Source: Nymphaea colorata (Eukaryota > Streptophyta > Magnoliopsida > Nymphaeales > Nymphaeaceae). From it: 64,000 nt of DNA. The stretch spans positions 24,503,876 to 24,567,875 of the forward strand of contig NC_045142.1 in assembly GCF_008831285.2 (NCBI RefSeq), read 5' to 3'. The position numbers were made by a program, and so were the translations under genes. A model generated the notes under the pieces. The model saw only the letters and a program-made list of their open reading frames with translations. It had not been told where the DNA came from and made no database searches. This document shows, one piece after another, positions 40,512 through 50,720 of this stretch (position 1 is the stretch's first letter; every line of letters begins with the position of its first letter).

Positions 40512-40853
40512 ATGGCGAGCCTTTCTGTTCGAGCTATTGCGTGCATCTTCTTAGCTTGTCTCGTATCTTCTCGAGCAGCTCCCCTTTCATGCTCCAGTGT
40601 CGTCGGCGCCGTCACCCCTTGCTTCTCCTACATCGCAGGCGGCGGCGCCACCCCTCCGGCGGCCTGCTGCAGTGGACTGCGGCAACTGAAAGGCAAGATG
40701 GTTACCAAGGCCGATAAAGCGGCCGCCTGTCAGTGCCTGAAAAAGGCAGCAGCTACACTACCAGGGATCGATTACGGCCGCATCAATAAGGCCGTAAAGT
40801 ATTGCAAAGTCGGCTTCCCTTCCATCAGTCCTGGCGTTGACTGCAAGAAGTAA
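40512..40853 (+). CDS. Type 1-like non-specific lipid transfer protein (nsLTP-4)
   Basis: The 113-residue product has a signal peptide of about 22 (AIACIFLACLVSSRA). Eight cysteines follow, spaced C-X9-C-X14-CC-X19-CXC-X22-C-X12-C, one residue shorter in the last gap than the other three. Arg of the D-R-Q/R pentapeptide is Lys here (KADKAAACQCLK), and the C-terminal motif is FPSISPGVDC. The frame stops at C-K-K-stop, but the bases AA/GTAATTT form a donor at exactly the site used in the three minus-strand paralogues. A good acceptor, TTCATGATGCAG, ends at 41433. Splicing 40850-41433 would give C-K-K-F-stop, ending at 41440. The two forms differ by one residue. It lies on the opposite strand from the cluster and is the most diverged member. 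GC content is well above the flanks. Confidence 0.92.
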   Translation: MASLSVRAIACIFLACLVSSRAAPLSCSSVVGAVTPCFSYIAGGGATPPAACCSGLRQLKGKMVTKADKAAACQCLKKAAATLPGIDYGRINKAVKYCKVGFPSISPGVDCKK

Positions 40854-41848
40854 TTTCTCCATACTAGTAATAATATTATGCTGTTGGTATACATATATGG
40901 TTTTTGATTCCTGATGGAAGGCTTGCTTTATTCCCGGATGTATTTCTTTTTCTTTTCTTTGGTGTTGTTAAAAACCATGTAGCAGTATATTCCGTCACTA
41001 AAAACTGGCCACACATCTGTTGTCGCCAATGCACATTTTTTAATAATTTTTAATCGCACAATATATATATATATATATATGTGTATGTATATAACAAGGA
41101 TTCAAATTTACATCTTCATATATATATATATAACAAAAGATTTAAATTGTCAAATGTTTTCAGATCATTAAAAATAAAAAATCAATTGCTAAAAGGAGTC
41201 ACTAGAAGTATCATGAAGTGTTGTACCGAAAATTATCCCTAATGCTTATTTAGTGATTATTTTTTAATGATATGTTTTGAATATCTTTTAGTCATCCAAA
41301 TCTGGTAGACTTGAACCCAATCCCATAAATAAATAAATATGTATATATAAAAAAAATTTATTGTGGAGGCATAAACTTGTTTATGATTTCTGACATTTAT
41401 ATGTGTGTATAATTTTTTTTATTCATGATGCAGATTTTGAGGTTTCTCATCTGGCAGAGAAATGGGGAGAAGATCAAGAAATAGGCGGCCTACATTTTTC
41501 GTCTTATGACATTTTGATATTGTTCACTCAGTGTGCGAGATCGTTGGCTTAAATATCAATAAAGTATCACGCTTGCCGTGCCAATTGAATTTGTCTCCCA
41601 AATTTTGCATTTTCAATTAATACTTTATCATCATGCACGATGGCTAAAAAATCACTTGTAGCGTAAGATTTAATTGCTCATTTATCTTTTGCATGCCCAT
41701 CTTTATTATTTCATTAAAGCTTCAATATCTTTTTGATAAAAAATAATTTAAGAAAGGTTTTAAATATGTTATTGTTAAATAGTCTTATAAAAAAAAAAGA
41801 AAAATGGATCTCCCCAACCTTTGATGGGCTGTTTGGAACTGTTATATG
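40854..41848. other. nsLTP-4 3' region and AT-rich spacer
   Basis: This holds the nsLTP-4 3' UTR or its candidate intron (40850-41433), with TA tracts near 41060 and 41120. No other gene is seen. Confidence 0.45.
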
Positions 41849-42126
41849 TAAGCCTGGGTCGTTACCCAATGGGCACTCAGTACCCAGCCTGGGCCCATAC
41901 CCAAAAAAACCGGTCTGGGTTGGCTCAAATGAAGCTCATGGGGCCAGATTTTTTTATTTAATAATAATATATTTTTTATTATCAAAAATATATTTTATAT
42001 TCAAAAAATTTTATTTTATATTTTTTTATTTAATCAGGCCAAGCTAAGCCCTAGCTCGGGTTTCGGGCATCGGACTGACCCGGACCCAACTCTTATCCGG
42101 TCGGGCCGGCCCGATGCCCATGCCTA
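41849..42126. mobile_element. hAT-type MITE with perfect 8-bp target-site duplication
   Basis: The 278-bp element begins TAAGCCTGGGTCG and ends CGATGCCCATGCCTA. It is flanked by identical octamers GTTATATG (41841-41848 and 42127-42134). It is the same family as 36333-36581: GC-rich ends with GGGCCGGCCCG and an A/T-rich core. Confidence 0.85.
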
Positions 42127-43409
42127 GTTATATGCATGCGCCCCAAAAATTGTTTTTTGGACAATGCATATTACATTAACAATATGTTATGGTTTCCAAA
42201 CAACCCTTTAGCAAGACCTAACTGCATGTAATGTAGCGAGGAACAAATCAACATGCACTCATGGGTATCGATCCTAAATCCTTCGAGAACCAACCAGCGG
42301 AGGCACGATCACCACATGACAATATTTTTGAATTACCTAGAAAAAGCAAGAAAATATATCCAGAAATTCAAAAACTCAAGGGGAAAAGAGAAAAGATTCC
42401 TGCACTAAGATGTAAAAACGTGGGTTTATTAAATCCAGAATTGCTGTTGTTCTAGATAAAAGCGATCTATTTTCATATGGATATGCTTTTCAGATCCAAT
42501 ATTTGGAATATTAAATAATAGGTTAATTGGAAACTAATGAATCATGAAACGTGCAGCCGATCAAGACCCCGCGAGATTCCTTATAATTTTCTGGATCCAG
42601 TATCAAATGCAAACGGATAAATGCCAATGAAGATACTAAAATAAGACTGCTGGATCCAAAATGTCAGACATTTGCATGGATTGATCTTTAGATTTTCTTG
42701 ATATGGATTCAGGCCCAGGAAGATATATCATATACCTTAGAGGGAGAGTCCGTGTGTGTGTGAGTGAGTGAGAGAGAGAGAGAGAGACTGTTGAAGCTAA
42801 TTTTACTATATCAGGGAAGAGAGATTCGAAGATATTATGTATTTAATTTGCCGAAATTCAAAGTTGATATGAAATTTGGATTTAATTGTGCCTGACATGG
42901 CCCTATTTCTTTTAGGTCCAAAAGGCAAAGTGGTCATTTGTTAATCGCTCAAAGTTATTTTTTTATCTTTTTTTTTTACTTCTAACCTTTTCATAATTTT
43001 ATTTATTTTAAACAAAAAAAAGGAAAAAGAGAATCCCGTGGTTCGTGTCAAGTATAATTAATAAGTGACCAAGAAACGAAACTAGTTATATACACATGAG
43101 TGTATAATGACCAAAGTACTCCTAACTAAGTAAAAAAAAACTAAAGCTTTTATACGTGGACAAAAGAACTTATAAAAAGTTAAAATTCTAAAAAAATATA
43201 TATATATTTTATAAAAAAAATCTAAAATACTAACTAACTCACTTTCTCTTTTTTTTTTCTTTTGTTCATATTTGTTTTATGCACATGATTTTGTACAATA
43301 ACTCGAGCTCGGCTCGTTTAGGCTCGTTCAATAATACCCATTAAATGACAAGATTTTCAATTGGGCTTGTTTAACATAATCAACTGAATATCAAATGAAA
43401 TCACATTTT
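42127..43409. other. AT-rich spacer
   Basis: Short GA/GT microsatellites near 42752-42786 and poly-A/T runs. A CTCG-rich snippet near 43300-43330 resembles the core of the insertion at 43808-44427. No gene is seen. Confidence 0.4.
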
Positions 43410-43541
43410 CCTTTCTTGCTCACCAGGCTACCTAATAAATATAATCAATGAGGTCATCTTCTTCCTTTCTTGCTCACCAGGCTACCTAATAAATATAATC
43501 AATGAGGTCATCTTTTTCCTTTCTTGCTCACCAGGCTACCT
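43410..43541. repeat. 54-bp tandem repeat, two full copies and one partial
   Basis: Units start CCTTTCTTGCTCACCAGGCT at 43410, 43464 and 43518. The third continues into the left arm of the large inverted repeat. The right arm of that inverted repeat (44868-44924) has only one copy, so the amplification happened in one arm. Confidence 0.9.
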
Positions 43542-44924
43542 AGCCCCCAAGTATAGAGAGAGATTAGATGGGACCTCAAGCTTGACCTTTCCCACTGGAT
43601 TGTTCCCATATCTTATCCAACACTGCACCTTACATGTCAGGCTCTAATTAATATTTCAACTGAATGATGACTCATAAGGAAATTATAGAATGAGTTGGAA
43701 GAGGGTGATGTTTTTTTACTGTTTTAGTGATATTTTAAAACAGTTTGGTGATCCTTCCCTTGTTTGTTTTATGATATAGTATATGGTTACAATCACCGTT
43801 ATCATAGTTAAGGGCGAACACAAGCCAAGTCAAGCCCAAGTTCAGCCAGCTCGAACTTGGCTCGACTAATAAAACCTCAAGCTCGATAGCTCAACAAAAG
43901 CAGCTTGAACTCGACTCGGCTACTACGTGTTAAGTTTGAGCTCGACTCAATTAAAGCTTGACAAACTCGTTTAAATATATGCAATTCGATGCTTCCTGCA
44001 TCAAAAGTGAGGTACCCACTACTCGGAGTACCCTCCCACCCCAAAAAGATGTGTCTGTCAGGTTCGGTTCTTTTTAGTTGGGTTGGGCGACTATTATTTT
44101 GCCATAAATCGAGCTCAACTCGATTTAGACTCGACAAACTTGAAGGAGCTTTTGTAAAAACTTACATAATGAATTAACGTCAATATACCGGTTTTTTAAC
44201 TAAAAAAACGAGTTGGATTTTTAAAAAATCGCTACACATCATTTTCGAGCCAAGACGAGCTTTAACAATTCGAGTTTAGTGAACTCGAACTCGACTCGAT
44301 TATTTGAACTAGTTGACTGGAGAACTTGAGTTCGACTCGTTAAGCAAATGACTCAGTTTGAACTCGTTTACAAGCCGAGCTTTAACAAGTCGAGCTCAAA
44401 TAGCTCGACTCATTGTTCACCCCTACTTATAGTATAAAAAAAATGACTTTATGGATGAAATCAATAAATCAATATACTTCTACTAATGTCAAATCGGGAT
44501 GAACTAGAACAAAAATAAAGCGAACTCTTCTTTGGTGTCAATATAGTAGCTAAGAATAACCATCAACTCCTAGGAAGGGGTTGAAGAATGAAACTTATTA
44601 TGCGATCTACAATACAGTAATTATAACGGTATACTACAATATTAAAGACAAACAAAGAAGGCATCACCAAACAAATTTGATGCCATTTGACCAGTAAAAA
44701 AAAATTAACCCTTTTGAGCTTATTGTATAATTTTCTTGTGGGTCATCATTTAGTTGAAATATTAACTAGAGCCATGTAAGGTGCATGGGTATATAAGATA
44801 TGGGAATAATCCAGTAGAGTAGGCCATGCTTGAGTTCCCATCTAATCTCTCTCTCTATACTTGGGGGCTAGGGAGCCTAGTGAGCAGGAAAAGAAAAAGA
44901 TGACCTCATTGATCATATTTATCA
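43488..44924. mobile_element. Large inverted-repeat element, arms about 320-340 bp
   Basis: The left arm (about 43488-43805) matches the reverse complement of the right arm (about 44585-44924) over its whole length. Markers in both: ATCAATGAGGTCATCTTTTT, TAGCCCCCAAGTATAGAGAG, GCACCTTACATG, and a TTTGGTGAT followed by a TTTGTTTG motif. Arms differ by scattered substitutions and small indels. The spacer is mostly a second insertion (43808-44427). Sequences resembling its inner arm recur near 48010-48100. Foldback-type or MULE-like; no coding capacity. Confidence 0.75.
43808..44427. mobile_element. CTCGA-rich non-autonomous element nested in the inverted repeat
   Basis: It starts AAGGGCGAACA and ends TGTTCACCCCTA (inverted ends). 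Inside are many GAGCTCGA / TCGAGCTC words in both orientations, e.g. AACTCGAACTCGACTCG. The ends recall short-TIR hAT-type plant elements. No clean target-site duplication could be read. Confidence 0.6.
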
Positions 44925-45189
44925 ATAAGATTTTCTTAGTCTCCAAAGTAAAGCATGAGAAGAGCACCAATCTTTACATCAAACTCCCAAAAATAGAATC
45001 AAAAGGAACATAAAGAAGTTTGGCGACATAGAGAGGAACACTGATTCTTTACGTCAAAGCTGCTAAAAAATTAGGAGAGATTCATGGAACACAAAAATTA
45101 GTGTATCATGAACCTGCCCTAAAAATTGATGCAGGTTCATGGAACGCTTAAACTTTAGGTTTCACATTTTGAAGTAGCAAGATCCTGGA

Positions 45190-46650
45190 GGGTTGCCACT
45201 AGAGCTAGTGAAAAAATCACATCATGAGAAAGAAACAATTGGAAGACAAAAAACATGCCATGAAGTTAAAGGCAATGACTCTAAGATGTTGTTTGGCACC
45301 AGTAACAAATTGTTACTATCCAATGAAACAACTCAAAAATTGAAACAGATTCATGGAATCCTATAACATAGTGTTTCATGAAACTACTCCAAATTTTTGA
45401 GACAGAATCATTGGATAGTGACTAACTGTGCTGAGTGCCAAATGGCCTCTAAGAGATAGGCTGGCCATTTCCTCCCTCCTTTTAGCTTCTGCTGTTTGTG
45501 TGTGTGTGTGCGTGTTTTCTCTAAAGCCTGAAAGCAATATATATATCCGTTCAGGGGCTAAAAAAGTCAGCTAATCAATAATTTCCAAAAAAGCTATTCA
45601 TTTTTAAGAAATTGCAAAGAGAGGCTGGTGCTTAAGTATTTTTGCTTTCAGTGGCTTCAATTCAAGGAAATGCTTGTCCAAGGGATTGGTTGGAGGTCAG
45701 TTTCCATGTAAGGTGCCTAATACTGAAGCCCATGTTCTGCCATTTCACTATCATGGTATTTTCATTTTTCTTATATGAAATCGTTGTGAATTCCACTTTT
45801 GCCTTATAGAGGAGATATTTTGGGATATTTTTATCGTTTAGTGTTGCATTAAGCGCCTCATATATAACTTGTTTTAGTTTGACTCATATTGTAACATCAT
45901 AGTTCAAAAAGTTTAGTCTCGTATTAATAACCAAGATCAAACATTGCTTAATCAGATAATGGAAACTTGAATTGTACTCAATTTCACAACCTAGTCGAAA
46001 TTTGTGTCAAGCGAGGAGCCACCAACATGCAAGTTAAAGATTGGTAGGAGCGGCACATCCATGTGCCGAAGCAAGCCCTGTACCTTGGGGGATGAGGGGT
46101 TGGGTGAGGGCTTCTGCCTTCTTCAATGTGAACTTTCTTAAACTTCATCATATTTTTGTTATGTCATCCAAAATTGACTGCCTTTTCGTAAAATGTTCTT
46201 TTTGGAATTACATTTGAGAATGAAAAATCTGGAATATCTTTAAATTGTTTGATGACAATATAAAAAAGTATTGTTTACAAAATTTCCTTAAATGATGTTG
46301 CTTAAATAGGTACATCTAGGAGTACAAATGGATTAGATTTTTAGTTCTTAGGATATGAGATTTGAATCTAATTTATGATCCGGATACTAGATTAGGTGTG
46401 CTTGCTATATTAGTTGGAGTTGAATCAAAGTTTTGCAATTTTCCTGTGTCAAATTTGAATCAAATTGGAATGAACATATTGGATTGCTCTTTTGCCATAT
46501 GGATTGGATTTGAAGCAGTATTTACTATTGTTAGCCTTGAACCTCATTTAGGAAGCTGATCTCGTTCAATTTCTTTTCAGCTTTTTCAATTCTAATATAA
46601 TCTCTCTCATATAGGAAAACTTGCTTCAAGTTAATATACCAGCTCCTCGC
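45190..46650 (+). repeat. Diverged outlying copy of part of the 6-kb macro-repeat
   Basis: From GGCATGTGTT-type leader sequence through GGCCATTTCCTCCCTCC, the GT run near 45498, and TATTAGTTGGAGTTGAA at about 46409, the order follows 51170-52250 and 56690-57800. It is far less similar than those are to each other. It is interrupted by the Harbinger-type MITE above. It suggests an older duplication lying 2 kb before the array. Confidence 0.65.
45285..45449. mobile_element. Harbinger-type MITE with TAA target-site duplication
   Basis: The 165-bp fold-back runs from GATGTTGTTTGGCACC to GTGCCAAATGGCCTC. Both halves carry ACTATCCAATGA and CTCAAAAATT in inverted order. TAA flanks both ends (45282-45284 and 45450-45452). 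It interrupts the diverged macro-repeat copy relative to the intact sequence near 51215-51235. Confidence 0.7.
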
Positions 46651-46689
46651 TAACAACACAGCCACAGGGCCACAACGGGAGTCGATCTG

Positions 46690-47040
46690 AGTCATCTCAC
46701 TAATGGGTATTGGGTCAGGTACCTGATGGGTACCCAGTACCGAGCCTGACTCATGCCTGGACTCGGGCTTAAAAAAAGGCACCGTGTCAGTCCAGATGGG
46801 CTCCACAAAGCCCCATTCGGCTTGATAAGATTTTTTAAGTACATATTTTATTGATTTTCATATATAATTATTAATATTTTATATTTTATTATGATTGACA
46901 TATTTATATATTATTTTATATTAAAAATATATAATTTTTAATTTAATCAGACCGCGCCTGCATCAGACACCTGCTCGTGTTTTAGGTGTCAGGTCATCCC
47001 CAGGCCCGGGTTTCAGGTGTTGGGCCGGCCCGGCTTGAGA
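46690..47040. mobile_element. Decayed member of the GCCC-rich hAT-type MITE family
   Basis: It contains GGGTACCCAGTACCGAGCCT at the left, an A/T-rich core (46845-46940) and GGTGTTGGGCCGGCCCGGC at the right, the same order as 41849-42126 read on its own strand. The ends are not intact. Confidence 0.5.
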
Positions 47041-47077
47041 TGAAACTGGTGTCTGGCCGAACCAGTTTCATCTCAAG
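47034..47077. other. Perfect short hairpin
   Basis: The arms CTTGAGATGAAACTGGT (47034-47050) and ACCAGTTTCATCTCAAG (47061-47077) are exact inverse complements, 17 bp each, around a 10-base loop. It overlaps the right end of the decayed MITE. Confidence 0.9.
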
Positions 47078-48090
47078 ATCCGTCCACACTTGTTTGGATT
47101 GACTTTTATCATTTTGGATTTCGGTTCAGGTCCAATAAGATTTTTTTTTTATCTTGATAAAAGTGTGCTTGCAAGCACATAGACTGGTGGATTGGCATAG
47201 AAGCAAAAATTTACATGTAATTTAAAAAAAAAATCATTTAACCTATATAAAAGTTTTGAAAACATATATTTCAGCTCCTATTAAAGTTTGGAAACTATAA
47301 TTAGACTCGGTAATGAGAAATTCCTATCACCGCCCCCTGCTTATAACATATAATATGTTTGAACTATGTAAAAAAAAAAACAGCAAATTTTTTAATATGG
47401 AAAAGTTCTCCAATCGTAGAAATAAAAAAGCGGTGTAATATATTTCCATGCAAGTTGCTGGGAGTAAGGCTTCCTGACCCTTTATTAAGAGAAGAGAAGC
47501 AATCTATTATTTTAAGATGTTTGAGAGTTGAGTAATATAATAAATAAATCGGTTTAGAGTAGATATCAAGCAGATCAACATTAAGAAATTGGGTATGAAA
47601 AAAAAATTAACATTCAAATAAGAAATTGGATTAGATCTGAATTTAAGAAATGACATTCAAATGGATTCTAGTTCAGATGTAAACAAATATTTGATGTGTT
47701 ACAAATGAGGATGCAAACTTAGTATTAAATAAAAATCCTACATCCACTGTCCATCCATTTTGAAAGTTGGTTGTTAACATATTCTAGCGTAGTTCGGATT
47801 CAGTTGAATAGTCAGGTTCACATTTAGTTGTGGATTTGAAAATCGGATTTGGATTGAATTATAAATTTGTATTTCTTTTTGTATTCAGATCTAGTGTCGA
47901 CTTTCCTTTATTCAAATCCGACTATGTGAATATCAAATAAAGCAGATACAGTAAAAAAATGCACATTATATTTGTAAGAGTGAAGAGAAATCATAGTAAA
48001 GTTCAAAGAAGGCAATAGTTTTTTTACTGCTCAAATGAAATTAAAATTGTTTGGTGATACTTGCCTTGTTTGTCTTTTTCTATAGTATAT
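47078..48090. other. AT-rich spacer before the macro-repeat array
   Basis: No gene. The segment 47180-47340 looks like a relic of the GGAGCC-ended MITE family (ends TATCACCGCCCCCTG), and 48010-48090 resembles the inner arm of the inverted repeat at 43.5 kb. Confidence 0.4.
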
Positions 48091-48102
48091 GATTACAACC
48101 AC

Positions 48103-48520
48103 AGTCACAAATAACGGCGAGAAGTTTTAATCAGTGAGGTTTTTCTCAGGTATAATACGGCGAGGTTTTTCTCAGGTATAATATGACAAGTTTGAAAAAA
48201 ACTGAAAAAATATGGTAAATTTTTAAAAATTTTGAAAAACTAAAAGTTGGGGGGGGGGATGGATAAAATAAGTGAGAAACTAATAACACAAACATCAAAA
48301 GATAAGTACATTTGCAAAAAAAATATAAAATAAAAAAAAACTGTTTGACATTAAAAAAAAACTGAAAAAATGAAAAAGACTGAAAAAAGTGAAAAAGATG
48401 CATTAAAAGTGCATTTTTTTTTTAAAAAAAAGTGTTTTTGTAAGTTTTAAATGGTCAGTTAATTTAAGATATTTTTTCACGTTTTTTTTTTTTTGAAAAA
48501 AACGTGTTTTCTATGACTAC
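48103..48520. mobile_element. Second copy of the AGTCAC-ended MITE
   Basis: It starts AGTCACAAATAACGGCGAG and ends TTTTCTATGACTAC. The body matches 4304-4670 (GCGAGGTTTTTCTCAGG, GAAACTAATAACACAAACA). A 12-bp direct repeat, GATTACAACCAC, flanks it at 48091-48102 and 48521-48532, suggesting a target-site duplication of 9-12 bp. Confidence 0.65.
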
Positions 48521-49033
48521 GATTACAACCACTCACTGAGAAACCATACAAACAACCACTACCCAGTGATTGTAACAACATATTATATAAAAGGAAAACA
48601 TTTTTTTTAAAGAAAAAAGTAATTGGTTTGAAACTTGCAACCAATTTCAATCTTGACTGATCCTGCCGATTTACTGAATCGTAACGTTTCCGTTTGGTCC
48701 CTGATTCGATTCAGAGAGGTTTTTTGGGATGTTTACAAATTCAAATTGAAATACAATATCGCATCTGATTTTTACATTCATATCTGAATCCAAATCCTAA
48801 ATTTGAATCAAATTTTACTGATTTTCAAATGCAAGAACATCAGATATAAGATATTTATTTAAAATTAAAATTCAATCTGAATTCAAATTTGATCAGATTT
48901 CCAAATCAAATATTTTTTTTCATGTCTGATTATTTTGAAATGACTCACTTTGATATCTCATTCAAATCGGATATATTGACATCCTTAATGAACCATATTT
49001 TAATGTATAGTAGGTTTTACTTTGCGGGTGAAT

Positions 49034-49290
49034 CCAATGCACCTGCGTTGGCACTATTATATATAGTGAGATCCCAAGGAAAAAGAAAAGCGTCAGTCTG
49101 AAAGGTGAGTGGTGTGGTGATTTTTTTTACGAGGAAAAGTGAATATTGAGTTTGTTTTAAAAGCAAATATTAATGAATATTCACTTTAATTTCCTCGTAA
49201 AAGAAATCTCCACGCCACTCACTGCCCAGGCTGACGCTTTTCTTTTTCTTCCGATCCCACCACGTATAACATTGCCGATATGGGCACATC
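49034..49290. repeat. 257-bp fold-back in copy B
   Basis: The left arm (49034 to about 49160) and the inverse complement of the right arm (about 49165-49290) share AGAAAAGCGTCAG, GTGAGTGG, TACGAGGAAA and AGTGAATATT in the same order. Arms are about 120 bp with moderate mismatches. Copies lie at 55105-55360 and 63651-63921. Confidence 0.85.
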
Positions 49291-49461
49291 ACTCCCTGCC
49301 GGCAATACGTGAAAAATGCAGTTGAACTGTATTGGGTCTTACAATTCAAAGAATCAGAGCAGATGAAATTGGTCGCGACTCGTGAGTTTGGTTAATGGTC
49401 ATAGGCTAGACTTCAGGTTCCACATTCCGAGCCCATGTTCCTCCCTCTAGTTCGTAGGGCT

Positions 49462-49469
<8 letters not shown>

Positions 49470-49493
<24 letters not shown>

Positions 49494-49603
49494 AAAAGTC
49501 GTGACCCATGTTCCTCCCTCTAGCTCGCATGGCGCCCATAGCTCTGCGAGCTAGAGGGAGGAACATGGGTCATGACTTTTGCATTGTTGTTGTTGTTGTT
49601 GTT
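49470..49603. repeat. Near-perfect 60-bp-arm hairpin (AAC/GTT ends) in copy B
   Basis: The left arm 49470-49529 (AAC repeats, then AATGCAAAAGTCGTGACCCA, then TCCCTCTAGCTCGCA) pairs with 49544-49603 with one mismatch; the loop is 14 nt. A partial third copy of the stem, TTCCTCCCTCTAGTTCG, lies just left at 49439. Copy C carries the same hairpin at 55524-55648. Confidence 0.92.
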
Positions 49604-49790
49604 TTTCTTGCTTGCTTTGTGGTTCATAGTGTTTTCCTTTCATTCCCTTTACCTCGTAGTGCTGCCTACATACTTGATTCCATCCATAAAGCCATTTTCT
49701 TCCCTATGGGTTTGAGTAGCTGCAAACTTACTCTTTATCACTCCTAGTGGCTAGGTCAAGCTACACCCATTGAATTGGATGGGCACCACC

Positions 49791-49969
49791 CAGTGGCGGA
49801 GCCATGATTTTTTCGCTAAGGGGCACTTGAGTTGACGACATAAGTTTGGTGCGGGCATAGCATGCAATTTTTGAGTAATGACAATGTGATCTTGAGACAC
49901 TATAATAAGATTTTTGTTGGAAGGATGTGGGCAATCGCCCACACCAGCAAACAAGTGGCTCTGCCCCTG
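49791..49969. mobile_element. hAT-like MITE, CAGTGGCGGAGCC ends
   Basis: The 179-bp element runs CAGTGGCGGAGCCATG to GTGGCTCTGCCCCTG. It is flanked by GCACCACC (49783-49790) and GCACTACC (49970-49977), an 8-bp target-site duplication with one change. Confidence 0.8.
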
Positions 49970-50241
49970 GCACTACCCAATGGACTAGCATGTTGGAACA
50001 AGTGACTCTAGGTGCTAGGTTTGTGCTTGACTGAGATAGGAAACCACCAACTACACCAATCTTTGTTAATAAATATTAAGTGTCAAATAAGATACTATTA
50101 AGCAAAATGATCCATACTGAGTAGTCAAACACTACAGGTAAGCCCAAGGAAACATAACCATTAAACATACTGACAAAGACCAAGATAACTTCTGGTTTTA
50201 GATGATAAAATGAGTCCTGTTTTAAGAACGTAGACCTCAAC

Positions 50242-50416
50242 CAAGGGTGGAGCCAAAATTTTTTCATGAGGAGGGCCGAATTAAAGTTTTTAAATTTTGA
50301 CAGGCGCCAAAATAATATTTTCCAAAACTTTTATATAGGACAAGTGAAATTTTCTGAAATTTACATGTATGTGGCGCCAGGGCCAATGCGATTGCCCCCC
50401 CTTGGTTCTGCCCCTA
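50242..50416. mobile_element. hAT-like MITE, GGTGGAGCC ends
   Basis: The 175-bp element begins CAAGGGTGGAGCC and ends TTGGTTCTGCCCCTA. It is flanked by identical octamers ACCTCAAC (50234-50241 and 50417-50424). The copy C counterpart (about 55758-55936) has lost its left flank to a deletion. Confidence 0.82.
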
Positions 50417-50430
50417 ACCTCAACATTTTT

Positions 50431-50720
50431 CTATGTGTAGAAGAAGAAGAAGAAGGGAATTCCCGTTATTGCCGATGGCCATAAGAAAAAACTACAAGCC
50501 ACAAAGCCAACAAGAAAAAAAAAACAGAAAAGTAAAGGTAGGGCATAGGAAGGAAGGTGGTACCAAGACTATCTTTGCTCATTGCCTCGTGATACAGCCA
50601 TCCTTCCTGCACCCTACCTTCATTTTTATGTTTTTGTTTTTGCTTGCTTTGTTGGTTGTAGTTTCTTCTTGTCGCCATTGGCGTTAATGGGAATGCCACA
50701 CTTCTTCTCCTATCCATAGA
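50431..50720. repeat. About 290-bp fold-back in copy B
   Basis: The left arm holds GAAGAAG, ATTGCCGATGGCC, AACTACAAGCCACAAAGC and AGGTAGGGCATAGGAAGG. The inverse complement of the right arm holds the same words in the same order (GCCAATGGCGAC, AAACTACAACCAACAAAGC, AAGGTAGGGTGCAGGAAGG). Arms are about 130 bp. The copy C counterpart lies at about 55952-56240. Confidence 0.8.

Noticed and set aside
49508-49747. 79-residue frame with a hydrophobic valine-rich segment
   Set aside because: The valine run is the GTT repeat of the hairpin; the frame is not kept in copy C.
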